The notes beneath the pieces are model-generated. The model searched no databases. It was not told where the DNA came from and saw nothing but the letters and a program-made list of their open reading frames with translations. Below, one piece after another: positions 1 to 6,119 of a stretch of DNA of 8,415 nt; the first letter of the stretch is position 1, and every line of letters begins with the position of its first letter. Source of the DNA: JBJEFI01 sp051873875 (GTDB lineage: Bacteria > Bacillota > Bacilli > Bacillales > Bacillaceae_G); NCBI GenBank assembly GCA_051873875.1, contig JBJEFI010000094.1, positions 1 to 8,415 on the forward strand, read 5' to 3'. Made by a program: the position numbers and the translations under genes.

Positions 1-32
1 ATTTTTGAGAAGGTTTTTTAATATATATTTTC

Positions 33-899
33 TTAATTCTTTTTCACCGTTTCTGTCAAAAACGACTCTCCATTCACGAAGAAGCGTGGATCGTAAATGC
101 CCATTTTATCATTGTCTTGAAAGGCAACGACGAATGGAGACCATTGACGAAGTACATTGATTTTTGGGTTCACTTTGTTTAAAGCATCTAAGTCAATTGT
201 GGAATCATTGACGATTGTTTGTACTACTTTTTCTTTTCTCCATAAAGAAGCTTGCGTAACGGTAACAATGTCTTCTTTTTTACTAATGACTTTATAGTCA
301 AATGGAATGAAGGAAGCAGATAAAGTTGCTTGTTCTGCGCTTTTCCCCACATTGTCTAAATAATACAGACCAACGGCACTTTGTAAGAAAATATAGCCAG
401 CCATCAGCATAAAGCCTTGGCGATAAATACGGTGGTTGTTTGGTCGTTTTCGAGCGATAAAAAATGCTCCGATAAAAATGGCCCAAAAAACAAAATCCAC
501 AATGGAAATCGTTCCAAGGGTAATACGAGCTTTGGAAAAAGGTTCGAACAGCCCTGTTCCCCAAGTATTAAAGCCATCAAGTATATCGTGGGTGAGGACA
601 CCAATAAGTGCTAAAAAGAAAAGACGTTTATCTTTTATTTTAAAAATGGCACGAATAATAACGTAAATAAACAATGTCCAAATTGGAACAAGGAATAAAG
701 AATGAGTTAATCCACGATGCCACATTTGCTGCATAATTGCCCCTGTTTCTGTCACGCTTGCGATAACATCAATATCTGGTATTTGGTTGGCAATAACAGC
801 CGTCAGTACAAAAGCGGTTTTTTCTTTTTTTGTTAAGTTGGTTTTATTTACTGCACCGTACATAGCTAGACCGATTAAACCATGTGAAATTGTATCCAT
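33..899 (-). CDS. YdjM/YfhP-type membrane-bound metal-dependent hydrolase
   Basis: A 288-residue polytopic membrane protein. It carries the conserved histidine/aspartate motifs of the YdjM family (PF04307, 'membrane-bound metal-dependent hydrolase', which includes Bacillus YfhP): H6 at the N-terminus, PDID at 41-44, HRGLTHS at 61-67 and THDILDGFNTWGT at 103-115. These clusters lie at the ends of hydrophobic segments and are presumed to bind a metal. Further membrane segments follow at about 70-88, 93-105, 130-148 and 160-180. The C-terminal 100 or so residues are more polar and probably form a soluble domain. The ATG start is supported by an AGAGGTGAT ribosome binding site just upstream. The gene is divergent from cadC. 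No substrate is established for the family, so the hydrolase label rests on motif similarity only. Confidence 0.85.
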   Translation of the reverse strand: MDTISHGLIGLAMYGAVNKTNLTKKEKTAFVLTAVIANQIPDIDVIASVTETGAIMQQMWHRGLTHSLFLVPIWTLFIYVIIRAIFKIKDKRLFFLALIGVLTHDILDGFNTWGTGLFEPFSKARITLGTISIVDFVFWAIFIGAFFIARKRPNNHRIYRQGFMLMAGYIFLQSAVGLYYLDNVGKSAEQATLSASFIPFDYKVISKKEDIVTVTQASLWRKEKVVQTIVNDSTIDLDALNKVNPKINVLRQWSPFVVAFQDNDKMGIYDPRFFVNGESFLTETVKKN

Positions 900-977
900 T
901 CCCGATCACCTCTATAAAATAGTATATACAGTTATTGTAAATATCTTTGCTGATTTATGAAAGTTTTTTTATTTTAT

Positions 978-1110
978 CCTGTTCTAACTGGCACTAAGAC
1001 TTGTCCTTCATAACGTATCGAAACTAAATAGGTTTAGGTAGAAGATAAGTGCCAGTAACAACCCGATTTGTTCAACTAACCATCAGTGTTCCTACTGATG
1101 GAAGTTTCAA
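978..1110. repeat. Dyad-rich intergenic repeat-like segment (possible bcr-type element)
   Basis: Non-coding segment with two nested signs of RNA or DNA structure. ACTGGCACT at 987-995 pairs perfectly with AGTGCCAGT at 1048-1056, 52 bp apart, and the inner flanks continue to pair imperfectly (CTT and CCT blocks). A separate perfect 8-bp hairpin, CCATCAGT/ACTGATGG, lies at 1080-1087 and 1094-1101 with a 6-nt loop. Neither hairpin is followed by a T-run on either strand, so they are not terminators. TTTAT at 973-977 and TTTTA at 1111-1115 could be a decayed target duplication. The size and structure recall the bcr repeats of the B. cereus group; that assignment is from memory and unverified. Confidence 0.4.
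1080..1101. repeat. Perfect 8-bp inverted repeat (hairpin) without T-run
   Basis: CCATCAGT and ACTGATGG are exact reverse complements separated by GTTCCT. The hairpin lies 23 bp upstream of the first cad operator. The absence of a poly-T tract argues against a terminator. It may be part of the surrounding repeat-like segment. Confidence 0.6.
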
Positions 1111-1123
1111 TTTTAATTGTCCT

Positions 1124-1145
1124 TATTCAAATAATTGTTTGAACG
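1124..1145. promoter_or_regulatory. Upstream CadC-type operator (10-2-10 inverted repeat)
   Basis: TATTCAAATA and TGTTTGAACG form an imperfect inverted repeat with a 2-bp centre; seven of ten positions are symmetric, with the core TTCAAA...TTTGAA exact. This is the form of operator bound by ArsR/SmtB metal sensors such as CadC. It lies directly upstream of the -35 element of the cad promoter. The assignment is inferred from sequence form and position. Confidence 0.7.
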
Positions 1146-1148
1146 TTT

Positions 1149-1176
1149 TTGGTAAAAGGTGTATACTATATATAAT
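1149..1176 (+). promoter_or_regulatory. Sigma-A promoter of cadCA
   Basis: The -35 element is TTGGTA (1149-1154) and the -10 element is a perfect TATAAT (1171-1176), with a 16-bp spacer. The last four bases of the -10 fall inside the downstream operator, so repressor binding there would occlude RNA polymerase. Transcription would begin near 1183, leaving a leader of about 28 nt before cadC. Confidence 0.65.
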
Positions 1177-1194
1177 CAAATGCTCGTTTGAATG
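1173..1194. promoter_or_regulatory. Downstream CadC-type operator overlapping the -10
   Basis: TAATCAAATG and CGTTTGAATG form a second 10-2-10 imperfect inverted repeat (seven of ten symmetric, with the TCAAA/TTTGA core). It shares the half-site sequence of the operator at 1124-1145; the two centres are 49 bp apart. It overlaps the -10 and the expected transcription start, the usual position for CadC/SmtB repression. Confidence 0.75.
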
Positions 1195-1210
1195 AATAGG
1201 AGGGAACAGC

Positions 1211-1576
1211 ATGAGTGAACAATGCGAAGTATATTGTTTTAACGAAGAAAAGGGCATGCGATTACGAGATGAAATCGGTACTCTTGGATTGGATAAAGTT
1301 GCAATTTTATTTAAAGCATTAGGTGATGAAACACGTTTAAAAATAATGTATGCACTATTTCTTGAAGGGGAACTTTGTGTTTGCGATGTTGCAAATATTA
1401 TAGGAAGTAGTGTAGCTACATCCTCTCATCATTTACGTTTCTTACAAAACAGTGGATTAGCAAAGAAACGTAAAGAAGGGAAATTAGTGTTATATTCTCT
1501 TGATGATGATCATGTAAATGGATTATTAGCATTAGCAATCGATCATAGTAAGGAGGTGAAACAAGATGAGCGCTAA
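1211..1576 (+). CDS. cadC: CadC-type ArsR/SmtB metal-sensing repressor
   Basis: A 121-residue winged-helix repressor, the usual size for CadC. In the absence of metal it should block the cad promoter; binding Cd(II), Pb(II) or Zn(II) would release it. All ligands of both known CadC sites are present, each two residues earlier than in the S. aureus pI258 protein. The thiolate site (alpha3N) is C5, C9, C56 and C58, the latter two in ELCVCDVA. The C-terminal alpha5 Zn site is D99, H101, H112 and E115. The recognition helix is around S66-L78 (SVATSSHHLRFL). The ATG is preceded by AGGAGGG with suitable spacing. The gene is first in a two-gene operon and overlaps cadA by 11 nt. Its own two operators flank the promoter, so it is likely autoregulated. 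Confidence 0.93.
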   Translation: MSEQCEVYCFNEEKGMRLRDEIGTLGLDKVAILFKALGDETRLKIMYALFLEGELCVCDVANIIGSSVATSSHHLRFLQNSGLAKKRKEGKLVLYSLDDDHVNGLLALAIDHSKEVKQDER

Positions 1577-3653
1577 AGTAATCAAGAAAGAATATGTATT
1601 AGAAGGATTACATTGTGCCAACTGTGCAGCCAAAATTGAACGTGGAGTTGGAGAGTTAGAAGAAGTAGAGAGCTGTGCTTTAAACTTCGTCAATAAAACT
1701 TTAACAATTGAAACAGCACAATCGAATGCAGCGAAGGTTGAAACAAGTACAAAAGAGATTGTTTATAACCTAGAGCCAGATGTTGTTGTTGTAGAAAAGG
1801 GCGAAGAAAGCAAACAGAAGGAAGAATCATTTTTTAATTTTAAAAATATGAAGTTATTTGCAGGTGCATTATTATTTGCAATAGCGTTCTTTTTAACAGA
1901 TGCATGGAAAATTGGATTCTTCATTGGCGCTTATGTTCTTGTCGGTGGCGATGTTGTTCTAAAAGCTTTACGTAATATGATGCGTGGACAATTTTTCGAT
2001 GAGAACTTCTTAATGACAATTGCAACAATTGGGGCCTTTGCAATCGGTGAATATCCAGAAGCTGTAGCAGTTATGCTCTTCTATCAAATTGGTGAATTGT
2101 TCCAAGATTATGCAGTTGGTCGTTCAAGAAAATCAATTGCTGCATTGATGAATATTCGTCCTGACTATGCCAATGTGAAACGAGATGGCAAAATGGTCGT
2201 AATGAAACCAGAGGAAGTAGAAGTTGGAGAGTTTATCATTGTTAAACCAGGTGAACGTGTTCCACTTGATGGTATCGTTATTCAAGGTACATCTGCTGTC
2301 GATACATCGGCATTAACAGGGGAAAGTGTACCGCGAGATGTAACCGTAAATAGCGATATTTTAAGTGGATTCATTAACATGAATGGACTATTAACTGTAA
2401 AAGTAACGAAAAAATATAGAGAATCAACAGTGGCGAAAATTTTAGACCTTGTTGAAAATGCAAGTAATAAAAAAGCGCCAACAGAAAACTTTATTACGAA
2501 ATTTGCACGTTACTATACACCAGTTGTCGTATTTGTCGCAGCTTTTATTGCCATCGTTCCACCAATGGTAACAGGTGATCCTTTCAATGATTGGATCTAT
2601 CGTGCGCTTATTTTCTTAGTTATTTCTTGTCCTTGTGCTTTAGTTGTTTCTATTCCATTAGGATTCTTTGGAGGAATTGGTAGTGCCTCTCGTCACGGTA
2701 TTCTAGTGAAAGGTGGCAACTACTTAGAAGCATTAAACAATGTGGAAACGGTTGTCTTTGATAAAACAGGTACATTAACAAAAGGTGTCTTTACTGTAAA
2801 AGAAGTGATTCCAAATGGTATTACAGAAGAAGAATTACTTCGATATGGTGCATTAGCTGAGAAACATAGTAACCATCCAATTGCCTTATCAATTGTCGCT
2901 CATTACAAAGAATCGATAAACGAAGAAGTCATTACAAATCAAGAAGAAATTGCAGGTCATGGTTTAATTGTGATGGCTGAAGGGAAACGGATTGTCGCTG
3001 GGAATACGAAATTGATGAAACGAGAAAACATTTCGTTTGAACCTATTACAGCATTAGGAACTGTGGTTTATATTGCAGTAGATGGCGATTATAAAGGTGC
3101 AATCGTCATTGGCGATGAAGTGAAAGACGATAGTAAAGAGGCAATCCAAGGCTTAAAAGCGTTAGGTGTAGCGAAAATAGTGATGCTAACAGGTGACCGA
3201 GAAGCCGTAGCTGATGGAGTTGCAAAAAGCTTAGGAATTGATGAGGTGTATAGTGAATTACTTCCTCATGAAAAAGTAGAGAAATTTGAAGGGATTCAAA
3301 AACAAAAAGGTAACATCGTCTTTGTTGGGGATGGCTTAAATGATACTCCTGTATTAGCACAAGCTGATATTGGGATTGCCATGGGTGGCCTTGGTTCTCA
3401 AGCTGCTATTGAAGCGGCGGATGTGGTCATTATGAACGATGAACCTTCAAAAATTGTTACAGCAATTAAAATTGCCAAAGGAACTCGTCGTGTCGTATGG
3501 CAAAATATTTTCTTCGCCTTCGCTGTTAAATTAATTGTATTGTCATTTGGTGCATTTGGTATTGCAACAATGTGGGAAGCAGTTTTTGCCGACGTTGGTG
3601 TTACCTTGTTAGCTGTTTTAAATGCGATGCGTATTTTACGAATGAAAATGTAA
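1566..3653 (+). CDS. cadA: Cd2+/Zn2+/Pb2+-exporting P1B-type ATPase CadA
   Basis: A 695-residue inner-membrane pump that uses ATP to export divalent soft metals, close to the roughly 700-730 residues usual for CadA. In order: one N-terminal heavy-metal-associated domain with HCANC (C17, C20); a polar linker; TM1-TM4 at about 97-182; the actuator loop with TGES at 251-254; TM5 at about 317-337; TM6 with the transport motif CPC at 355-357; the phosphorylation motif DKTGT with D399; the nucleotide-binding HP dipeptide H437-P438; the hinge GDGLND at 588-593; and TM7-TM8. K655 in TM7 and D676 in TM8 (DVG) are the P1B-2 subgroup signature, favouring Zn/Cd/Pb over Cu. An AAGGAGGTGA site inside the end of cadC drives translation, and the 11-nt overlap suggests coupling. 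No inactivating changes are seen. Confidence 0.95.
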   Translation: MSAKVIKKEYVLEGLHCANCAAKIERGVGELEEVESCALNFVNKTLTIETAQSNAAKVETSTKEIVYNLEPDVVVVEKGEESKQKEESFFNFKNMKLFAGALLFAIAFFLTDAWKIGFFIGAYVLVGGDVVLKALRNMMRGQFFDENFLMTIATIGAFAIGEYPEAVAVMLFYQIGELFQDYAVGRSRKSIAALMNIRPDYANVKRDGKMVVMKPEEVEVGEFIIVKPGERVPLDGIVIQGTSAVDTSALTGESVPRDVTVNSDILSGFINMNGLLTVKVTKKYRESTVAKILDLVENASNKKAPTENFITKFARYYTPVVVFVAAFIAIVPPMVTGDPFNDWIYRALIFLVISCPCALVVSIPLGFFGGIGSASRHGILVKGGNYLEALNNVETVVFDKTGTLTKGVFTVKEVIPNGITEEELLRYGALAEKHSNHPIALSIVAHYKESINEEVITNQEEIAGHGLIVMAEGKRIVAGNTKLMKRENISFEPITALGTVVYIAVDGDYKGAIVIGDEVKDDSKEAIQGLKALGVAKIVMLTGDREAVADGVAKSLGIDEVYSELLPHEKVEKFEGIQKQKGNIVFVGDGLNDTPVLAQADIGIAMGGLGSQAAIEAADVVIMNDEPSKIVTAIKIAKGTRRVVWQNIFFAFAVKLIVLSFGAFGIATMWEAVFADVGVTLLAVLNAMRILRMKM

Positions 3654-3667
3654 AGGAAGAGATTCTT

Positions 3668-3717
3668 TAAACAGCTGAATGTAACTGACAGGGTTTATTC
3701 AGCTGTTTATTTTTTTA
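3668..3717 (+). terminator. Intrinsic terminator of the cadCA operon
   Basis: A perfect 13-bp stem (arms 3668-3680 and 3697-3709, core AACAGCTGAAT/ATTCAGCTGTT) with a 16-nt loop is followed by a T-run to 3717. It starts 15 bp after the cadA stop codon. Confidence 0.9.
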
Positions 3718-3757
3718 GGCTCTGTTAAAAGGGAGATGTTTGTTATAAAGGTTGAAT

Positions 3758-3784
3758 TTTCAGTAATTAATTATTTTACTGAAA
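3758..3784. repeat. 9-bp perfect inverted repeat
   Basis: TTTCAGTAA (3758-3766) pairs with TTACTGAAA (3776-3784) across a 9-nt AT-only loop. No T-run follows. It could be a hairpin or an operator for the downstream gene; nothing in the sequence decides which. Confidence 0.5.
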
Positions 3785-3920
3785 CAATGTATGTGCATTA
3801 TGATAGTAATATTAGGAATAAAGTGGAGATGATCTTTAAGTTATCCATGTAACTTTGAGATTGTCTCTTTTTTTGATAATACATGGCATACAAAGGACAA
3901 ATTAATAGTAATTAATTATT
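3762..3920. repeat. 14-bp direct repeat pair (3762-3775 and 3907-3920)
   Basis: AGTAATTAATTATT occurs exactly twice in the intergenic stretch between cadA and the VTT gene, with start points 145 bp apart. The first copy forms part of the hairpin at 3758-3784. Between the copies lie TGTATG (3788-3793) and its complement CATACA (3887-3892), enclosing further pairing segments. The pair could be a target duplication around a small inserted element or two binding sites. The low complexity of the repeat weakens either reading. Confidence 0.45.
3826..3874 (+). terminator. Terminator-like hairpin with no recognised gene upstream
   Basis: Three stem blocks, GAGA/TCTC, ATCT/AGAT and AGTTA/TAACT, stack with small internal loops around a 6-nt loop (3844-3849), and a run of nine Ts ends at 3874. 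cadA already has its own terminator about 110 bp earlier. This one may be a backup, an attenuator in the leader of the VTT gene, or the end of a short untranslated transcript. No riboswitch class is recognised. Confidence 0.55.
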
Positions 3921-4000
3921 AGGGTAAATTATAAGATGTCTTTAAACGTATTCCTTTTTTATGAAATGAATGACATAGAAAATTACTACATAGAGGTAAA

Positions 4001-4582
4001 ATGAATATGAATAATTTTGGAATGTTATCTTCGGACCTTTTTATGTCGCTAGTAGAAGCATATAAAAATCTAGGGCCAATTGCTGCAATTGGGATTACAT
4101 TTATAGAAGCGTTCTTCCCATTCCTTCCTCTTTCAGCTTTTGTAATGGCGAACGCTGCAGCATTTGGTTTGTTTGCTGGTTTACTTTTTTCCTGGATCGG
4201 TTCTTGTTTAGGGATATTATGTATATATGGCATCTTTCGATATTTTGGTGGCAAACCCTTTCTTCAAAAATTTATGCAACGAAAAGAAATAATAGCTTGT
4301 CATCGTTTTATTGGTAAACATGAAGCTACGTTTATTATTGTATTATGTGCGCTACCCGTCTTTCCGAGGTTTTTAGTTGCGGTAGTTGCAGGGATTAGAA
4401 AAACGAATTTTAAACTATTTGCTGTTTGTTCTGCACTGGGGACGATTATCTTTTTCTTTATTTTAAGTATTGTAGGAACGAATTTAAGTACGATTATTAC
4501 TAGCCCAATCAAAATAGTAATGTTTCTTGCTGCCCTTGTATTGATTGGCTCTATTAGTAAAATCTTTGCCAAAGTGAGTTAG
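4001..4582 (+). CDS. TVP38/TMEM64 (VTT/DedA-like) family membrane protein
   Basis: A 193-residue integral membrane protein with the VTT domain (PF09335) layout. A first re-entrant-like segment carries FIEAFFPFLP (34-43). A glycine-rich helix follows (about 56-84, ending IFRYFGG). A second proline/arginine motif, LPVFPRF (118-124), precedes AVVAG. Two C-terminal helices lie at about 136-155 and 168-186. VTT/DedA proteins are linked to lipid scrambling and membrane homeostasis; a specific role cannot be read from sequence. Two starts are possible. GAGGT at 3993-3997 lies only 3 nt before the first ATG but 9 nt before the ATG at 4007, so Met3 may be the true start. The gene is alone, converging with the minus-strand gene that ends at 4660. 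Confidence 0.85.
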   Translation: MNMNNFGMLSSDLFMSLVEAYKNLGPIAAIGITFIEAFFPFLPLSAFVMANAAAFGLFAGLLFSWIGSCLGILCIYGIFRYFGGKPFLQKFMQRKEIIACHRFIGKHEATFIIVLCALPVFPRFLVAVVAGIRKTNFKLFAVCSALGTIIFFFILSIVGTNLSTIITSPIKIVMFLAALVLIGSISKIFAKVS

Positions 4583-4617
4583 TAAATGTCACACAAAAAT
4601 ATTTCGGGAAATGAATA

Positions 4618-4644
4618 AAGGAGATAATGCTAGATTATCTCCTT
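4618..4644. terminator. Bidirectional terminator between convergent genes
   Basis: AAGGAGATAAT (4618-4628) and ATTATCTCCTT (4634-4644) form a perfect 11-bp stem with loop GCTAG. It sits between the stop codons of the two convergent genes. On the plus strand the T-run (4652-4656) is offset by about 7 nt, and on the minus strand only a broken T-tract follows, so termination may be incomplete in both directions. Confidence 0.7.
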
Positions 4645-4659
4645 GTGTCTGTTTTTACA

Positions 4660-5358
4660 TTAAAATTCTGTCCATTGTTTTTCTAAGTCAGCTGGTGCGT
4701 TTATCTTTATTAACTGTGTATATTCTAAATATAGATAGCCATCTACTGCATTTTTCTTGTTGTTATCTTTATATCGGATAAATAGACCAACATCTGTTGA
4801 TTTTGTTTCTTTTATTTTTTTAATTAATTTAAAGATACGCTCATTTTCTTGTTGGCGTGTTGCCTTCATTGTTTCGTATGTTGTGTCTTTTGTTTTTATA
4901 TCAAATAATAACCCATATCCTTGATGATTTTCATAATAAGATGTTAATTTTTGTGGTTTCATTGTTCCTAATGCCCCATCAAAGGTTGGAATCATGTCAA
5001 ATGTGTATGTTGGAAAAAGTTCTTTTACTGTGGCATCATATTGTCCTTTTAATTCCTTTGCCCACATCATAACCATGTAATCTGTATGTAGTTTTTTGTC
5101 TTCATGCCATGCGTTTGTTTTAACGCCAGCGTCATCTTTTAGCGTTATGCTATATGTACGATTTTTAAAGTCATAATTTCGTTTTTCAATTTGGAAATCT
5201 TTTTTGTAAAATGATTCCATTTCTTCTTGTAATTTCTTTCCTTCTGTATATTTGGTGATTGGATTTCCACTAAAAGAGAAATAGGCGTATGCTAAATATC
5301 CAACCATTCCTAAAATAAAAATCCATAATACAATTCGAATACTACGTGTTTTCAACAT
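4660..5358 (-). CDS. Membrane-anchored protein of unknown function
   Basis: A 232-residue protein that I do not recognise with confidence. One hydrophobic segment at residues 7-27, preceded by K3, R5 and R8, indicates an N-terminal membrane anchor with the remaining 200 or so residues outside the cell. That part is lysine- and tyrosine-rich, contains no cysteine, and ends in WTEF. It vaguely resembles small anchored Bacillus proteins of the YfjL/DUF3139 kind, but that is an impression only. I chose the ATG at 5358 because GGGAGGAGAG lies just upstream. The longer in-frame start at 5409 has no such site and would place the promoter inside the gene. The gene is transcribed divergently from the AHSA1 gene. 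Confidence 0.75.
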   Translation of the reverse strand: MLKTRSIRIVLWIFILGMVGYLAYAYFSFSGNPITKYTEGKKLQEEMESFYKKDFQIEKRNYDFKNRTYSITLKDDAGVKTNAWHEDKKLHTDYMVMMWAKELKGQYDATVKELFPTYTFDMIPTFDGALGTMKPQKLTSYYENHQGYGLLFDIKTKDTTYETMKATRQQENERIFKLIKKIKETKSTDVGLFIRYKDNNKKNAVDGYLYLEYTQLIKINAPADLEKQWTEF

Positions 5359-5379
5359 TTTTCTCTCCTCCCATCTTTT

Positions 5380-5409
5380 ATTATAAAATAATAGTTGTGC
5401 TCTTGTCAT
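5380..5409 (-). promoter_or_regulatory. Promoter of the membrane-anchored protein gene
   Basis: Read on the minus strand, ATGACA (5404-5409) and a perfect TATAAT (5380-5385) are separated by 18 bp. The expected transcription start is near 5373, giving a short leader that still includes the ribosome binding site at 5363-5372. This supports the start codon at 5358. Confidence 0.6.
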
Positions 5410-5518
5410 AAAGTAAGGTAGTAAAATGTGTCGGTTTATTTAATTCTGAATATTCTTTTAAATATTCCTAGATAATGGTAGGATATAGAAGATAAAGCAT
5501 TTTTAAGGAGGTACTTTT

Positions 5519-6007
5519 TTGAATACGTTTTCTAAAGAAAAAACGCTTATAAAAGAAGTAACGATTAAAGCACCGATAGATTTGGTTTGGTATGCTTGGA
5601 TAATCTCTGAACGTGTTTCAAAGTGGTTTGCGCCTGAAGTGGTAATAGAAGGAAGAGAGGGAGGAGCATATGAGCTTTATTTTATTCCAGGAAATAAAAC
5701 GGAAATGAACACGAAAGGCTGTAAAATAATGAAACTTGTAAGTGAAAAAGAGTTACAGTTCACTTGGAAGGGACCAGATCAATTTGCAGACATAATGAAT
5801 AAGGAAAATGAATTAACAATTGTAAAAGTTACTTTTGTTATAATTGATGAACATACGACAAAAGTTATTGTGGAGCATACTGGCTTTAACAATGAAGATA
5901 ATTGGCTAGAAGCGATTAACTGGCATCAAATGGCTTGGTCAGGTGTTCTCACTAGCTTACAGTCTGCTCTTGAAAAAGGAGAAGGAAACCTGTGCTGTCA
6001 ACCTTAG
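5519..6007 (+). CDS. SRPBCC / AHSA1-domain protein
   Basis: A 162-residue cytosolic protein with the START-like fold of the AHSA1 family (activator of Hsp90 ATPase homologue 1-like, PF08327). Family markers are IKAPIDLVWYAWI near 16-28, SERVSKWFAP at 30-39, the EGREGGAYEL turn before a beta strand, FTWKGP, a VTFVIID strand, and the long C-terminal helix starting near NWLEAINWHQMAWSGVL. In bacteria these single-domain proteins bind hydrophobic ligands and mostly lack a defined function; an Hsp90 role should not be assumed. Translation starts at TTG: AAGGAGGT (5505-5512) is placed 6 nt before it and no closer ATG fits. The tail ends in an unusual GNLCCQP. A terminator follows directly. Confidence 0.85.
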   Translation: MNTFSKEKTLIKEVTIKAPIDLVWYAWIISERVSKWFAPEVVIEGREGGAYELYFIPGNKTEMNTKGCKIMKLVSEKELQFTWKGPDQFADIMNKENELTIVKVTFVIIDEHTTKVIVEHTGFNNEDNWLEAINWHQMAWSGVLTSLQSALEKGEGNLCCQP

Positions 6008-6032
6008 CTATCTAGTTTAGATGGTTTTTTTT
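6006..6032 (+). terminator. Intrinsic terminator of the AHSA1 gene
   Basis: CTATCTA (6008-6014) pairs with TAGATGG (6018-6024), including one G-U pair, across a 3-nt loop, and eight Ts follow (6025-6032). The stem overlaps the end of the stop codon. Confidence 0.75.
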
Positions 6033-6050
6033 ATGGTAAAAAAGGGGCTC

Positions 6051-6079
6051 TTGAAAAATAGGAGAGATACCTATACAGT
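6051..6079 (+). promoter_or_regulatory. Candidate promoter of the pseudouridine synthase gene
   Basis: TTGAAA (6051-6056) and TACAGT (6074-6079) are 17 bp apart, matching the sigma-A consensus at five and four of six positions. It lies just after the AHSA1 terminator and about 40 bp before the TTG start, so an independent transcript is plausible. Confidence 0.45.
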
Positions 6080-6119
6080 AGAACGTATAAGGATTAAAGT
6101 AGAAATGGAAGTGTAAGAT

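Noticed and set aside
298..666. Open frames in other registers within the hydrolase gene
   Set aside because: They overlap a gene with clear family motifs and have no ribosome binding sites or recognisable domains.
900..950. Promoter for the hydrolase gene (TATACT at 921-926, minus strand)
   Set aside because: No acceptable -35 element lies at the right distance, so it was not listed as a feature.
3106..3360. Antisense frame within cadA
   Set aside because: Shadow of the conserved ATPase hinge region; it has no start signals of its own.
3718..3735. GGCTCTGTTAAAA resembling the end of an IS6-family element
   Set aside because: Only a partial resemblance, with no matching inverted end and no transposase in the window.
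5359..5409. Longer start for the membrane-anchored protein at 5409
   Set aside because: No ribosome binding site precedes it, it adds a charged stretch ahead of the membrane anchor, and it overlaps the predicted promoter.
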